The translations under genes were made by a program, and so were the position numbers. The notes under the pieces were generated by a model. It made no database searches, was not told the DNA's origin, and saw only the letters and a program-made list of their open reading frames with translations. From positions 40,330,001 through 40,394,000 of the forward strand of contig BSBN01000809.1 of NCBI GenBank assembly GCA_027924645.1: 64,000 nt of DNA, written 5' to 3'. Shown in pieces: positions 1 to 12,177 of this stretch (the stretch's first letter is position 1; every line of letters starts with the position of its first letter). The DNA is from Cunninghamia lanceolata. Taxonomy: Eukaryota > Streptophyta > Pinopsida > Cupressales > Cupressaceae.

Positions 1-187
1 ATTAATTGCGTAATTTGGAGGGAAATCAAACTAAAGGGAAAAATCCACTCAAAGATGTAAATAGATGTCAAGTGCAGTCAATTATAAATTGTCACTTTAA
101 GGGAGGTATTAAGCTAGAGTGCTCAAAAACACTTAGACTGCACTAAAGTACCACTTTAAAAGTCAAAAGAAAGAAGGTCAAAAGGTA

Positions 188-634
188 ATGGCATCACCAA
201 AAGCAGAGGTCAACAGATGGGTTCTAAGTTCAATAGTAGGTGATCACATGTTACCATTCATGGAATTATTTGTAAGGATCAAACACTGCAATACTACCAA
301 AATATTAATGAACCAAGTCTACCATAACGTCCTTGGCAATGGTACTGTTAAATTGGGAAATGGATATGTCCATAATGTCTATTTCATTCCTGGCTTATTT
401 AAAAATTACCTTTTAGTATATGCACTCACACAATCTGACAAGATAGTTGAGTTCACTACTAAATTGGCCTTCATTCGAGAACCAAAAGATCGAAGACTTG
501 TTGCAGTAGGCAAGGTTTGCAACTTTGAGTGCACCTTCATCTTTTCACATTTCACATCTGGTCAAGAAGACAATCATGATGCTACTTCAGAGCCTAGTGT
601 AAACTCTCGTCTTAACTTAGTTGGTTCTATATAG
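188..634 (+). pseudogene. Copia-type protease / pre-integrase fragment
   Basis: This is a 148-codon open stretch from a decayed Ty1/copia polyprotein. The start (WVLSS...DHM) matches the copia protease motif W-x-L-D-S-G-x-x-x-H-M, but the catalytic Asp-Ser-Gly is not preserved. It is followed by GNGTVKLGNGYVHNVYFIPG and a leucine-rich segment, the usual pattern of the protease to GAG-pre-integrase junction. No gag, integrase or reverse transcriptase is attached, so this is a relic. The ATG is simply the first in the open stretch and is not a proven start. Confidence 0.6.
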
Positions 635-1165
635 TAGAAAAATTGAACTCTACCTGCATTTTTAGTTTGTAAAAACACTCATATAGTGTCAAGATATTGA
701 AAGTGTAAAAGTGAAATGTAAGCCCAATGATCTATAAAGTGTAGTGGAGAGGTTACAACATTACAACTTGAATCACATTGATTCTTACCTCATTCGTATG
801 TGCACATATGCACATCCTTGTCTTCAGATATTTTGTACATTTCTTAGACCTACATCCTAGTCTTTATCCTTTAAAAAACTACTTACTTCAATCAGTTTGC
901 TAAAATCTCTTGAAATCAAGAGAAGGGCAAGTTTTACAACTTTGACATGCTTCAGGAGTTCTACATATCTACATCAAAATTGACATTGGCATCATCATCT
1001 TCTGGGGGGGCTATCTAATCCTCTCTTTGTTTTCTCTCTTTTTGGAGGAAAGTTTTTTCCCACAGGGTTTTATTTCTTTCTCTATTTTCTGAGAGATACA
1101 TTTGTAAATGAGTACCTAAAATGGCACACTACTGGGACTCATCATTCATAAACTTAACTAATCTA
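635..1165. other. No recognisable gene
   Basis: Nothing here can be read with confidence on either strand. It lies between the copia protease relic and a possible polypurine tract with LTR, so it is probably decayed internal sequence of the same element. The stretch around 1010-1100 has the T-rich, TTTTCCCACAGGG-type composition often seen near the 3' end of plant LTR elements. Confidence 0.3.
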
Positions 1166-1170
1166 TGCTT

Positions 1171-1560
1171 AAGGGGGGGGGGGGGTGTGTGTGTTTGTGT
1201 ATAACTCCATGAGTTAACACTAACTCAATCATAGTTAGGCGACTTATAGCACATGCCAATTCACATTTTCAACTAGGTGAGTCATTTGTAATAGGTGTCA
1301 ATAGAGTTGACACATCACCTTTATTTCCTAATGTAGTTATGCTATTCTCTTGCTTTGAATATTGCCACGTATCCTTGTTTTGTGGATAGTTGGGTATGCA
1401 ACCTCTACTATTTATACAAGTTATTTCTTAATACAAATTGTTCATTCTCACTTGTAGTCTCATGTTTGATAGTCTTTCCACGATCTTGGCTCTCACACAA
1501 ATCCTAAAGGCTTGTCACAAGGAGAAGATCCTCACATAAGAAGCTCCTTATAGGTTTTTC
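1171..1560 (+). mobile_element. Possible polypurine tract and 3' LTR remnant
   Basis: A run of 13 G follows CTTAA (1173-1185) and leads into TGTGTGTGTTTGTGT. This could be a polypurine tract abutting an LTR that starts with TG. Downstream there is a TATTTATA-like stretch (about 1408) and AATACAA, as in plant LTR promoters and polyadenylation regions. No partner LTR was found in the window and the right edge is unclear, so this is tentative. The G run and TG run could also be a simple sequence repeat. Confidence 0.3.
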
Positions 1561-2369
1561 TAAACACCATGAATTAGATAGTTATGTCACAAGAATCTAG
1601 ATTAACTAAATAACAAGTATTAAACTTTTTCAAAGATCATATCCATGCACTAAAGATCATTTATCTATATGCTGGTTGGATTCACAATTCACACAGATCA
1701 CTTCTATAGTTGTAGTTCAGTGACATTGATAGATAGATAATAATTTTATAGATTCATTCATATAAGCATCCATGAATTTTTATACATTAATGAACCACTT
1801 TTAGATATTTTTCACAAAATGTCTACGTTATATTTCCAACTATCAATATTTATTTACTTCAATTTTTGAACACTTTTTTAGTGCATTTATTATCCACATC
1901 TCTCTTATCAAAAGTAAGATCTAGATGCTTTTGTTATTTATTTATTTACATTAGGTATTTTGTAAAATACATTTTATTATCCCTCTCATTATATGATAAG
2001 TTCAAATTTTCCTCTTACATTTGGTGACACCTTCCACTCTTATAGCCCAATAGGGTTTCCATAGGGCCTTATCCTCCATCATTCTAGAGTTTTTAATGCA
2101 ATGAGGTACTCAAAGCCCTAACTTACCTTTGTGAAGAAGTGCTAATTTAAGACCTCAAATGGCCTAATCCAACAAAAATATTATTTATTATGGTATTAAC
2201 ATGAGTACTACTATTTTTACTACTCTTGAGCATGAGAAAAAAAATTATTAAAAGGAAAATGTGAATCAATAGAAATTTGCACATGATCTTACTAGTTTGC
2301 CCAATGTTTATAGTCCTAGACATTTGTTTGAGGTCCTTCCTGATTTGATAATTACTAGGAAATTTAGGT
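1561..2369. other. No recognisable gene
   Basis: AT-rich sequence with no sustained reading frame that resembles a known family. The stretch before 2370 may belong to the gypsy relic that follows. Confidence 0.3.
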
Positions 2370-3560
2370 TTGATGTGCTTCAAGGCACTGCTTCTATGGT
2401 TAATTCTTCCAAGTCTCTAAATGACACATCTTCCTCTTCCCATCCTACATAAGCCGCTTCCAATTTTTAGCTTCCTCTTAGTTTTGTCCCTTAGTTTGGT
2501 ATGCCTTTTGTTGCACCTCCCATTTCCAGGTTGGATATTTTTGTTATGCCTACTTCTCTCTTACACTATATAGTTCTCTGCACCTAGATCCCTTATTACT
2601 TTCATCCCACTATTTCTTCACCCATGCTCCATGTTATCCCCACTAGTCCAATGACTACCCCATGTTCTTAGTGTTCGCTCTACTACTTCCACTCCCACCA
2701 CTAGTTTTGCACCTTTTTCTCCCATTAATAGTGCTATTACTACCTCTACCATTAAATCATGTACCTTATTCTATACCTTATCTCACTCCTCCTACCATTC
2801 CCATGACCATACATCACCCTACCTTTTTCCCACCAATCTTATTATACATAAACATTTCTTACCATGCTACATTTACTACAACTAGATCCCAAACCTCTAC
2901 CATAGATACACTACTACAAAAGCTAGATTGAGTTGACAAGAAAATTGATTCTATTCCAAGTACCCAAGATGCTATTACATATGTTGCACACATTGTACAC
3001 CTCTTGTGTTTGATGCCGTGACATAACCATTACCCATGATTTTTGTGGCAGCTCATTTTGAGTTGTATCATGGTAAATGTGATCCAATTACTTACTTACA
3101 ATTCTTTAATGCAACATGCCTAGATTATGAATATGATGAGAAAAAATTGGCTATTATTCCTTGCACACATTGTGACTATTTTTCAATGGTTCTACTCATT
3201 GTCTCTTCTCTCTATTCATTGTTTTGATCAACAAGCTATAAATTTATTTAGACATTTTGATGTGACTATGCGTTTAAAACTATAGTTTCTAATTTATTTT
3301 TGTGTGATCAAGGTTATAATGAACATATTAATGAATATTTAAGTCAATTTTAATCTTTTGTGCTAAAATAAAACATTAGCTACCTAATAATGAGTTACAA
3401 AGCATTTTCATTAAGGGCTTGTTACCTCATATCCATGATAGTGTTTATTTGAATAATTATACTTCTTTCATGGACCTTTGTGCTCATCTTATGAATGTGG
3501 AACTTAAGTTACTTGTTTCTAATGGTTTGATATATTTGTCATCCCAAGCATCCTCTTCTT
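2370..3560 (+). pseudogene. Gypsy-type gag relic
   Basis: This is a degenerate Ty3/gypsy gag. A Pro/Ser/Thr-rich stretch (2450-2930) precedes KKIDSIPSTQDAITY (about 2940). The core then reads FELYHGKCDPITYLQFF and CLDYEYDEKKLAII (3036-3160), matching the retrotransposon gag pattern F-x-G-x-x-D-P...FF...C...Y-D-E-K-L. A continuation (FDQQAINLFRHFDV) lies in another frame. Stops and frame changes are frequent, so it is not functional. The leucine- and proline-rich frame at 2662-2931 is part of this low-complexity region and not a separate membrane protein. Confidence 0.55.
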
Positions 3561-4200
3561 ATTATTATCCTTCAAAGTTTCAAAAGAAAATTATTTAACA
3601 AATTTATACATTTGTCCTTTACATTTACATAAGTTTTATAATAAAATATTAGTTTTTTTCTCAAAAAAACAGATTTATAGAATGACCACTACTCTTTGTG
3701 TTTCACTAAAATTTTACATAGTTCCCCTTTGAAATATTTGATATTCACCAAAATAAATTGAAATTATTGAAAAAAAAAATAGTATCGTATAAAATACATT
3801 CAAAGTCATACTCTATTACTAACTTTTTTATATATTTTATGGAAAATACCATTGATTTACTACATGATGTTACCTTATATCAAATTTTTAATGTTTTCAG
3901 TACCACTTAAAGGCATTGATTGACCTATCATTAGCTTACTTTGACTTGGAAGTTATTGCTAAATCCAAGAACATGAATCATGGGAATAATGTAAGGTTGT
4001 TCAATCCTATCATATGACACTTCAAAGTCATTTTTTTAAAAATGTCCATTGGTTTGCATTTATAGCCCATTTCATAGTATTGCAAGTAATAATTAGGTCT
4101 AATATGAATTTTCATTTAATGAAATTGGTTTGATCAAGACAAAACACATTTAAAAGAAAGTGGAAAATGTGCAACATAAGGGATTTTGAAATAATCTTGT
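3561..4200. other. AT-rich, no recognisable gene
   Basis: AT-rich sequence between the gypsy gag relic and the minus-strand LINE. I see no coding pattern or clear repeat in it. Confidence 0.3.
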
Positions 4201-4208
4201 GGGAGGCA

Positions 4209-5830
4209 TTAAGCAGAGTGATTGATATAGATTTGCAAGTCAACTTCAATCACTAGCCCTAGGTATGAATTTGACATTTCTTTTGTTAATAATTTTTTGA
4301 AGGAATTGTTTGATTGATATCTTCCAATAAAGTCTATATGAAAATCACAACCAATAGCATCTTGAATGGTTTTATAGATCTCACAAGGAAAACCATCACA
4401 TCTAAGAATCTTTTCCTTGGCCATATTATTCATGGATTCGCTCCTCAAAAGATAGAATTTTATAAAATCCACCCTTCGAGCTAAGAAAAGGAGACATGGA
4501 ACCAAATCAAGAAACTACTTAAGAGATTCATCGTGAGATTGAGAGAGATCTTGGGTAGTAAAAAGATTCTTATATTGTTGAGTAAAGGCAAATTCAACAC
4601 TTCACAAACCTCTGAGAGATTCTTATCCACTTATCAGATGACTTTAATGGTTTGAACAACATTGCAAGATCATAAAGATTGAAACATTTCCTTGCAAACC
4701 TTATTGCCTACATTCAGCCAATGAATTTTGACTTTGATTTGGCCACCTCTAGAATTATATGCATCAACAATTTGTAATTGATTATGAAGCTTGGTCACTT
4801 GTAGTTGTATTGGCCTATGAAATAACATAGCTTTGATTTTAGTGAAGGCATGAACAAGTCCCAATGACATGATCATGTATGACTTTTGGTAGATGTGGGC
4901 TAGCTGGTGACCATATATTTGTAAAATGTGGGTAGTGTGAGTAGTGGCATTAGTTCACAATGCAAACCAACAAGTGTTGCCTCCCAAGCATGCCACATAG
5001 CTCCACACATGACAAATATGGGTAAGGGTACACCCATGCTAAAAGAGTGGTTTGTTCACGTAAAATTATTTTTATCTATTTTGGGATTCTTGAGACCCCA
5101 CTCAATGTAAAAATAGATTGAAGATTGGTTTGAAAGCACAATATTTGATAGGGATTCCACCAGAAGAGGAAAATAGCTAGCTATGGAAAATGAGGTTGTG
5201 TAAAAAACATTGCATGATCAATCCTCTAAATGAACCTTTTTTAATATACTATAAAGGTTAGATCACATGTACCACACAACTATATTAATTTGGCTAATAA
5301 TATTGATATCAAAAAGGCCAAATTTATTAAGCATGTAGAAACCATGCCTTATGGTCTCCAATCATTTGTCTTATGGAAAGATGGCCTTTTTTTCTAATAT
5401 TTCACCTCAACCATATTGAAGTCTCCATTAAAAATTCATTGAACATCTAGAATCTCATCAACAAGCCAATACCAAATATAGTTTCTTTCAATCACATCAT
5501 TTAGGGCATAAATATTCACAAATCCCAAAGCCCCATTCTCAATATTGAAGATGACCCACAAAGCATAAAAGGGTTACACTATGGGAAATATATTGAGGTT
5601 GGCACTTGGCATCCACAAAAGTGAGAAATATGCCACCTCCTTGCTAAGGATTACTACAAAACAACTATTTGACACTATGACACAAATATTACAAAAAGAA
5701 AAATTCTAACATTTTTGATTTCATACAAATAGAGAATGTCTAGATTTGTAAATCTTTGTTGAACATCCTACATAGTATACTTATGGTGTCGGTCGAGTAG
5801 ACCCCTAACATTCCATTAGAAATAATTCAT
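4209..5830 (-). pseudogene. LINE endonuclease / partial reverse transcriptase, decayed
   Basis: This is a minus-strand non-LTR retrotransposon ORF2 relic, read from high to low coordinates. An ATG at 5828-5830 opens MNYF*WNVRGL, the start motif of the APE-type endonuclease. Around 5505-5550 NIENGALGFVNIYAL matches the N-Y-A strand. At about 5405-5425 GDFNMVE is the diagnostic GDFN endonuclease motif. At 4670-4876 GGQIKVKIHWLNVGNKVC resembles the linker before the RT. At 4380-4440 KILRCDGFPCEIYK matches the LINE RT start (x-G-x-D-G-x-P-x-x-F/Y-Y). Frame changes and stops are frequent and the RT catalytic core is not visible. Losing the 3' part is unusual, since LINEs normally lose their 5' end; a later deletion is likely. 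Confidence 0.7.
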
Positions 5831-6470
5831 GAAAAAGAAAATCTTAGGACATGTCCTTGGATTCCAACTACTCAAGTACAAAATAACTATTTTGTAAAAA
5901 CTTACTTTGGTTATCTAGAGTAAACTCTCCAAACTACATGTGTTGTTTTCCAAGAATATATTCCCTTTCTTCCACTAGATAAAGAGGGCTACGAGAGTAT
6001 ATGGAACTCCTGAGTGGAGATGAGGTATGACCCTATGATATTGTACTTAACTCCTTATAAGAAAAAACAATTGTTGTCCTTAGATAATGTTCCTTGCAAG
6101 CCTCACTAAAGCATTTTTCCATAGAAAAACTAGTTTTCTTGTTAAACTCCAACCACATTCTTGATCTTATCATTGAATTGAACACTATATTCTACCGTAA
6201 GCATTGAAATTTTACATTGTACTCCATTATTGGCTCAAAAAATTGGACCGTTTGTTGGGAGCATTGAAAACATTTTTATGGGTGTGAACTTTGATCTACA
6301 TGTCATTATTCTTTACATGAGAAAAATTACTCACTAGTTTGGAGGATGGCTTAGCGTTGGGTAAAACTAAGGAATAATCTATGATTATAGTTTAGAAGAT
6401 TGACACTAGAAATATGTGTTTGGCAAAATATTGTAAAGAACACACATGGTGCATGTTGCGAGTCTAGATT
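5831..6470. other. Upstream of LINE endonuclease, possibly decayed ORF1
   Basis: In the orientation of the LINE this stretch lies just upstream of the endonuclease start, where ORF1 would be expected. I cannot identify an ORF1 domain or zinc knuckle with confidence. Confidence 0.25.
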
Positions 6471-6800
6471 TTTTTGTTAAGGGTGAGTCAAACAAATTTT
6501 ATTTGATACAATTCAAACAACCATCCCTAGAAAGAACACAATACAATCCACAAAAGGTTAGTATGGTAAGGGTAAATTAGGGAACTCAATCAAAACTAGT
6601 ACCTTTAAAGCCTTCTAGTTAAACACAGAAAAGTCCTTAGTCCATAGAGAAAAACAAGCTAGGATCTATAAACATAGCATAGACCATGTGCTTGTGAATA
6701 GTGTCTACATGGTTAGTTTCCATAAAGTGGAAGAGGAAAAAATGATTTGTGAATTCGCCATTGCATCTAACTTAACAACATGAGGGGACCCTAGCATTAT
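6471..6800 (-). mobile_element. Possible decayed poly(A) retroposon
   Basis: A T run and GTTAAGGGTGAGTCAAAC at about 6468-6490, read on the minus strand, look like a non-LTR 3' end (GTTTGACTCACCCTTAAC followed by A). The upstream minus-strand text is too degenerate to assign. No flanking duplication was found. Low confidence. Confidence 0.22.
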
Positions 6801-7579
6801 TAGTGTATCTTATAAGTATTATTTCAAATGGGATTCTTCTTACAAAATATCCTATAATAATAAATTGCATCTAACCATTTGCATACATTATTAAAATTTG
6901 GAACAAGAAGAACTATACCTAATTAAGAATCAGAATGACTTAGCTTGTTAAACACCTTACAAAAAAATTTCTTTAATTCCTTTAATGGTAGGATCAATTG
7001 TTAAATGCTCAAAAACTAATGACTTTAACATTGACAATTGAAATGCTTATTTTAAAAGTCTTTAAATAGGCAAAACTAAAAAAAATAGACTACCCTAAAA
7101 AAAGAAAAATAAAAAAATATTTTACAATAAAAATAAAAGATATGAAAAATCTCAAACACTAAAAATAAGAAAAATTGAAAATATTTTACAATAAATATAT
7201 GAAAAATCTACTTACACTTAAAAAATAAAAACCTACAAACAAAAGATAACATAAAAACAAACTAACCTCACACCATAAATTTTCACAAGCTTTCCTCATC
7301 AACCACTATCCAACATTTTAAATCTAATTAATTTTTAAGTATATTTTAAAAGTTGAAATATAAATTTTGAACTGATTTGAGGTTAAATACATCTATAAAC
7401 AAGTGCCACATAGTGGCTAGTACCTACCTTGTAGTGTTGTTATTATAGAATTTGTTTAGTTGTAATTTTTTTGGTGGATTACCTATTAGTTGTAAATAGT
7501 CCTTGTTTAGTTGTAATTTTTTTTGTTGATTAGGTATTGGTTGTATAGACAAATTGCATTCCAATAATTGAAAAAATAA
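6801..7579. other. AT-rich, no recognisable gene
   Basis: Very AT-rich sequence with A-runs and short imperfect local repeats (TGTTTAGTTGTAATTTTTTT occurs twice at about 7450-7525 with slight differences). No coding signal. Confidence 0.3.
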
Positions 7580-9950
7580 TTTTTGAAGAGTGTTGAAATG
7601 CTTTGGGTAAATAAAATTGAAATCTAAAAAATAATATAATTTGGTAAAAATAAAATAGGACTAAAATATTTTCTTACTATAAAACTAAACTTTACAAAGC
7701 CTATTAAATAACACAAATATTTTCTTAAAATGTAATAATACTAATACTTTAATAATTTCAAATGTATTAAAATATTGTAAGTTGGAAGAATAAAATAAAA
7801 AAATGTAATAACATTGCAAAATATTTTTCGTGATTAAAATTGAAATCTTAGATTTTTAACTATTGAATTGAATACTATTACAATTTAAAATGCATTAAAA
7901 TATTGAAGGTTTGAAGAATAATTACACAATATAATAGCAATAACATATTCATATTTAGAGTCGGTCCAAACAGAATCGCCGCTGGTGAACCCACAGGATG
8001 GAGATGAAACCCCTACGAAATCTATCCATGAGGTTCATTTCGCCTCTATGAATGAATCTAGTTCTGAAGGTATCCATGAGGTTCATTGTGCCTCTATGAA
8101 TAAGTCTAGTCTTGAAGGTTTGGGTGACACTGTGAGGGCTGCTGTGGAAAAGACAAAAAGGGGAGCTGTGCCTTGTGTAGAGGATATTCAACGTCTCCAG
8201 AGGAAAATAGAAACCATGCAGAAGAATTGGAAGAGTTTGTGGTCAAAGCTCTGCACCGGGTTGCTTCCATCTTTGTTGCAGTTAAAGATCTGGATGAAAA
8301 AGTCAAGCCCAGGCTTCTTCCATCTTTGTTGCGGTTAAAGATCTGGATGAAAAGGTCAAGTAGGTGGGAATCGATAGTTTGGGAGATTACAAGGAGATGG
8401 TTGAGTTCCTTGCTAATTTTGGGTGACTGATAGCCCATAGTTCCTTGTTTTACTATTTTTTATCATTGTTGTTGCTTCTGTGGTTTTTGATTGGTTGTTT
8501 TTTGGTCTATTGTTCAAGAACTATTTATCTGTTGTTTCTAGCTGGTTAATGTCCTGATACCCAGCGGGCTCTATTTTGTTAAATGGATTTGGATCCTCTT
8601 TTATAGTTGAACTAATAAAAAAATATATTCATATTTAGATCACTACAGTATTTTATCTTATTCACTTAAATTTTTGTTTAAGTAATAATAGTAAGCACTT
8701 TTAGAGAACATGATTTTAATTATTTTTATTAATTTAATATTGTGGTTTAGTAATAATTTTTTCTAAAAATAAAGAATTGTTTATCATTTCAAATTTGTAA
8801 CTATTATAAGGCAAATTTTATGTGAACTCGTTTTGAAATGTCTCAGGTAAATAAAATTCAAATCTCAAAAATAATTTAATTTGGTAAAAATAAAATAGCA
8901 CTAAAATATTTCCTTAACTATAAAACTAAACTTTACAAAGCCTATTAAATAACACAACTATTTCCTTAGAATGTAATAATACTAATACTTTTATAATTTG
9001 TAATGCATTAAAATATTGCAAGTTTGAAGGCTAAAATAAAAAATGTAATAACATGGCGAAAAATTTTCGTGATACTGTAGATTTTTAACTTTTGACTAAA
9101 TAAAATTGAAATCCTAGATTTTTAACTCTCCAGTAAATAAAATTGAAATCCCAAAAATAATCTAATTTCATAAAATAAAATGTGTACAACCCTAACCCTA
9201 GTTGGGTGTGGAGAGATTTGAAATGTCTGCATAAGATATTAAAATGTAATAATATTGAATACTATTACAATTTAAAATGCATTAAAATATTGTAAGTTTG
9301 AAAAATAATTACATAATATAATAACAATAACATAGATCACTATGTTAGTCACTTAATTTTTTTGTTTAAGTAATAATAGTAAGTACTTTAAGAACATGAT
9401 TTTAATTATGTTAATTAATCTAATATTGTGGTTTAATGTAGTATTGTGGTTTAGTAATAATTTTTTGTAAAGATAAAGAATTGTTTATCATTTTAAATTT
9501 GTAACGATTATATTTCGATAACTAAATTCATAAGGAAAAATTTATGTGAACTCGTTTTGAAATGTCTTGAGTAAATAAAATTAAAATCTCAAAAATAATT
9601 TAATTTGGTAAAAATAAAATAGCAATAAATTATTTATTTATCTATAAAACTAAACATTACAAAACCTATTAAATAACACAAATATTTCCTTAACTATAAA
9701 ATTAAACTTTACAAAGCATGCATATTTGTATTATGTGAGAGCCCTGACCTAGTTGACTATATAGAGATTTGAAATGTTTGCTTAAGATATTAAAATGTAA
9801 TAATATTAATACTATGATAATTTAAAGTGCATTAATATTTTTTATCATACTGTAGCTTTTAAACTTTTTAGTAAATAAAATTGAAATACTAGATTTTTAA
9901 CTCTTGAGTAAATAAAATTGAAATCCCAAAAAAATTTAATTTCATAAAAT
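7580..9950. repeat. AT-rich tandem repeat, about 0.6-0.7 kb unit, three copies
   Basis: Three related AT-rich units follow each other. Copies of GGTAAATAAAATTGAAATCT-like text recur near 7605, 8845 and 9570. ACTAAACTTTACAAAGCC occurs at about 7684 and 8930, with a close relative near 9645. TATGTGAACTCGTTTTGAAA occurs at 8820 and 9543, a period of about 720 bp. The first unit is interrupted by retroposon A. The units differ by many substitutions and small indels, so the duplication is not recent. No open reading frame is conserved between units. A satellite-like or mobile-element-internal origin cannot be told apart here. Confidence 0.7.
7960..8624 (+). mobile_element. Poly(A) retroposon A with 15-bp target-site duplication
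   Basis: The insert is flanked by perfect 15-bp copies of ATATTCATATTTAGA (7945-7959 and 8625-8639) and ends in AATAAAAAAAT, as expected for target-primed non-LTR insertion. It contains a broken acidic/coiled-coil frame from 7985 (e.g. EDIQRLQRKIETMQKN), which shifts frame near 8170-8260, and a T/G-rich 3' tail. Two internal tandem duplications are visible: about 48 bp at 8024-8120 and about 50 bp at 8264-8361. The general design (acidic frame, coiled coil, T/G-rich tail, poly(A)) resembles retroposons C and D. No RT is encoded. Confidence 0.75.
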
Positions 9951-9977
9951 AAAATAAAATGTGTAGAACCTAGTATT

Positions 9978-10857
9978 ATTAATATTATAACTTTGTCCGT
10001 TTGACAAAAAAAATAAAAATTTAAAAGCCAAAAATTAAATTCATACAAACTGATGATTCTTCCTCTCATAATTATCGCCATCCATTTAGGCATGACTTAA
10101 CTACTCAGAGACAAAATTTTTGTTCATAATTTGTTTACTTGCCACATCCTCCCCTCAAACTAAAATTCTCTCCGCATTTATATAGCTTTTTGTTGCACTC
10201 TCCGACAATCTGCAGAGAAGAGGTCATTTTTATTCAGGAAATGACAATACAAATAAATCATTTTTCAATAATTTTTTGATAAAAATTTATCATGTTCACA
10301 TAGGAAAAGTACAAATTTAAATCAAATCTACTTGACAAGAAAAATAATCATATCTTTTGATTGGTTTACAATCAATAGATTAATAACTAGATAAGTGCAA
10401 AGTCATTGCAATAGTACTGGCCGAAAAATTATTAATATTATAACTTTGTCCCTTTAACAAAAATAATTTTTACGTTTAACTAATAAAGCAAAAAATTAAA
10501 TTCATAAAAACTCATGATTCTTCACTCTCATAATTATCGTCATCCATTTAGCCATGACTTAACTAGTGGGAGACAAAATTTGTGTTCATAATTTGTTTTA
10601 CTTGTCACATCCTTCCCTCATACCAAAATTCTCTCTGCATTTATAGGCACTCTCCAACAATTTGTAGAGAAGAGGTCATTTTGTTTTAGCCAAATAAATC
10701 ATTTTTCAATAATTTTTTGTTCAAAGTTTATCATATTGACATAGGAAAAATACAAATTTAACTCAAATTTGCAAAATAATCCTATCTTTTGATTGGTTTA
10801 CAATCAATATATTAATAACTAGATAAATGCAAACTCATTGCAATAGTATTGGCCCAA
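9978..10857. repeat. Tandem duplication, unit about 453 bp
   Basis: ATTAATATTATAACTTTGTC starts copies at 9978 and 10431. Matching text runs through TCATAATTATCG, CATGACTTAACTA, the AGAGAAGAGGTCATTTT block and TTTTGATTGGTTTACAATCA to about 10430 and 10857. The second copy is slightly shorter. No coding content; each unit includes a TATA-like CATTTATA near CACTCTCC. Confidence 0.8.
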
Positions 10858-11113
10858 AGCAGGTACTAACAAGGATTGATTATTTTGGACTCTTACATTT
10901 ATCATATTTAGTCAACTTCCTATTACATGGAACCATTATACTTCGAACACTGGACATATTAACTTCCGTGTAAAATTATTCTTTTAGCATTTGGTTTAAT
11001 TTTTATGATGGATTTGGATTGAAAATGGAATTGTGAATCGTAAACAAGTGACATCATCTATCCTAGAGGAGAAAATAGACCTGTAACTTCGTTGTCATAT
11101 CGCTTTTAAATAT

Positions 11114-12177
11114 ATTTTTTTTTAACAGAAAAAGGTGAGAGGCACCCATAGATTAAGATAATAAAAGTTTTACAAATAAAAGGCCAAGGCCATAGTTTAG
11201 AGTCCAACAGAAAAGTAAGAAGCAAGCCCTTAAATAGATTTGATAAAACAAAATTTGGACAGAATAAAACCCCCTTAAATAAGAGGATAGTAATGCCGAT
11301 AAACACCACCACTGAGCATGAGAGAGAACAAGCAAAACTGCCCCATGCACATCTAAACACATCTAGATAGAGCCACTGAAAGATCACCAAGATACGGATA
11401 GGAACCACACAAAACATCAACCTCCACTAAAAACTGAAACATCAACCACCACCACCGCCAAACCCAAAAAGAAGTAGAACCCAACACTCCCCTCACCCCA
11501 CTGCCGGGGCCGCAGGAAGGTTCTGCTCATCCAATTGGTCAACCATAGCTAGGAGGAAGCTTTCTTCAGGATTTTCCAAGGCATAGTGAGGCATACATGG
11601 AGCTAAATCAGGAGAGTGAACCCTGAGAAAACGGATGGCAAAAAACACATCCTTGATTCTGCAAGCTTTTTTCTTTGTAATGAGGAAACAATGCTACTGC
11701 AACATGCTGTCAAGATCATCACTGCACAAAGATTTAATATTTTTTTGCAACGCCTTGTAGATGGATTGCCGAGAGGAGGACGTGCGCAGAGAGGCGAGAT
11801 TAAAGAGACTTCCAATTAGGGCATCGCCTTGATCCACATTATATGCAGCCACCATTGTTTCCCACCTGGCTACTGTGTAGACATTTTTGGAGACCAAACC
11901 TACAGCTAACGATTACACGAACTTACCATCTACTACTAAATCCATAATATTGGACAGGAGCTGGAAGACCACATCTGAATAGTTTAACACTCGACCTTCA
12001 TAACCTCTTATCCAAGCATGGCCAACGATGTTCCTGACTGCAAACTACATTAGAGTACAGTCCCAATCAAGCAACGTCATCAAATGTGTGGATTTGACCC
12101 TGCCCCTAATCTCCGGTTCCCACTCCAGAGTTAGGAAGAACAACCTTTGATTGAGATGTGTGTCGGCCATTGGATCC
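11114..12177 (-). mobile_element. Poly(A) retroposon B with 16-bp target-site duplication
   Basis: The insert is flanked by perfect copies of TATCGCTTTTAAATAT (11098-11113 and 12178-12193). The low-coordinate edge is a T run, i.e. a poly(A) tail on the minus strand. Length is about 1.06 kb, close to retroposon D. The 5' end encodes the frame described separately. The 3' half is T/G-rich and ends GCCTCTCACCTTTTTCTGTT before the poly(A). No RT is encoded, so mobilisation must have used another element's machinery. Confidence 0.8.
11694..12170 (-). pseudogene. Broken ORF of retroposon B
   Basis: An ATG at 12168-12170, only a few bases inside the retroposon, opens MADTHLNQRLFFLTLEWEPE. The frame runs to a stop near 11694 with two internal stops (after DWDCTLM and after DGKFV). 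The later part reads NVYTVARWETMVAAYNV and ASLRTSSSRQSIYKALQKN. I do not recognise the family. The position at the very 5' end of a nearly full-length-looking poly(A) element suggests an ORF1-like protein. Function is unknown. Confidence 0.4.

Noticed and set aside
1173..1200. G run and TG run as a possible telomere-like or quadruplex element
   Set aside because: A single homopolymer plus dinucleotide stretch; a polypurine tract or slippage explains it better and there is no repeat of G-tracts.
2662..2931. Leu/Pro-rich frame that looks like a membrane protein
   Set aside because: It is a low-complexity CT-rich stretch inside a gypsy gag relic. The gag pattern resumes in another frame just after it.
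11106..11420. Hydrophobic minus-strand frame resembling a membrane protein
   Set aside because: It lies in the T/G-rich 3' tail of retroposon B and ends in the poly(A). Hydrophobicity follows from T-richness.
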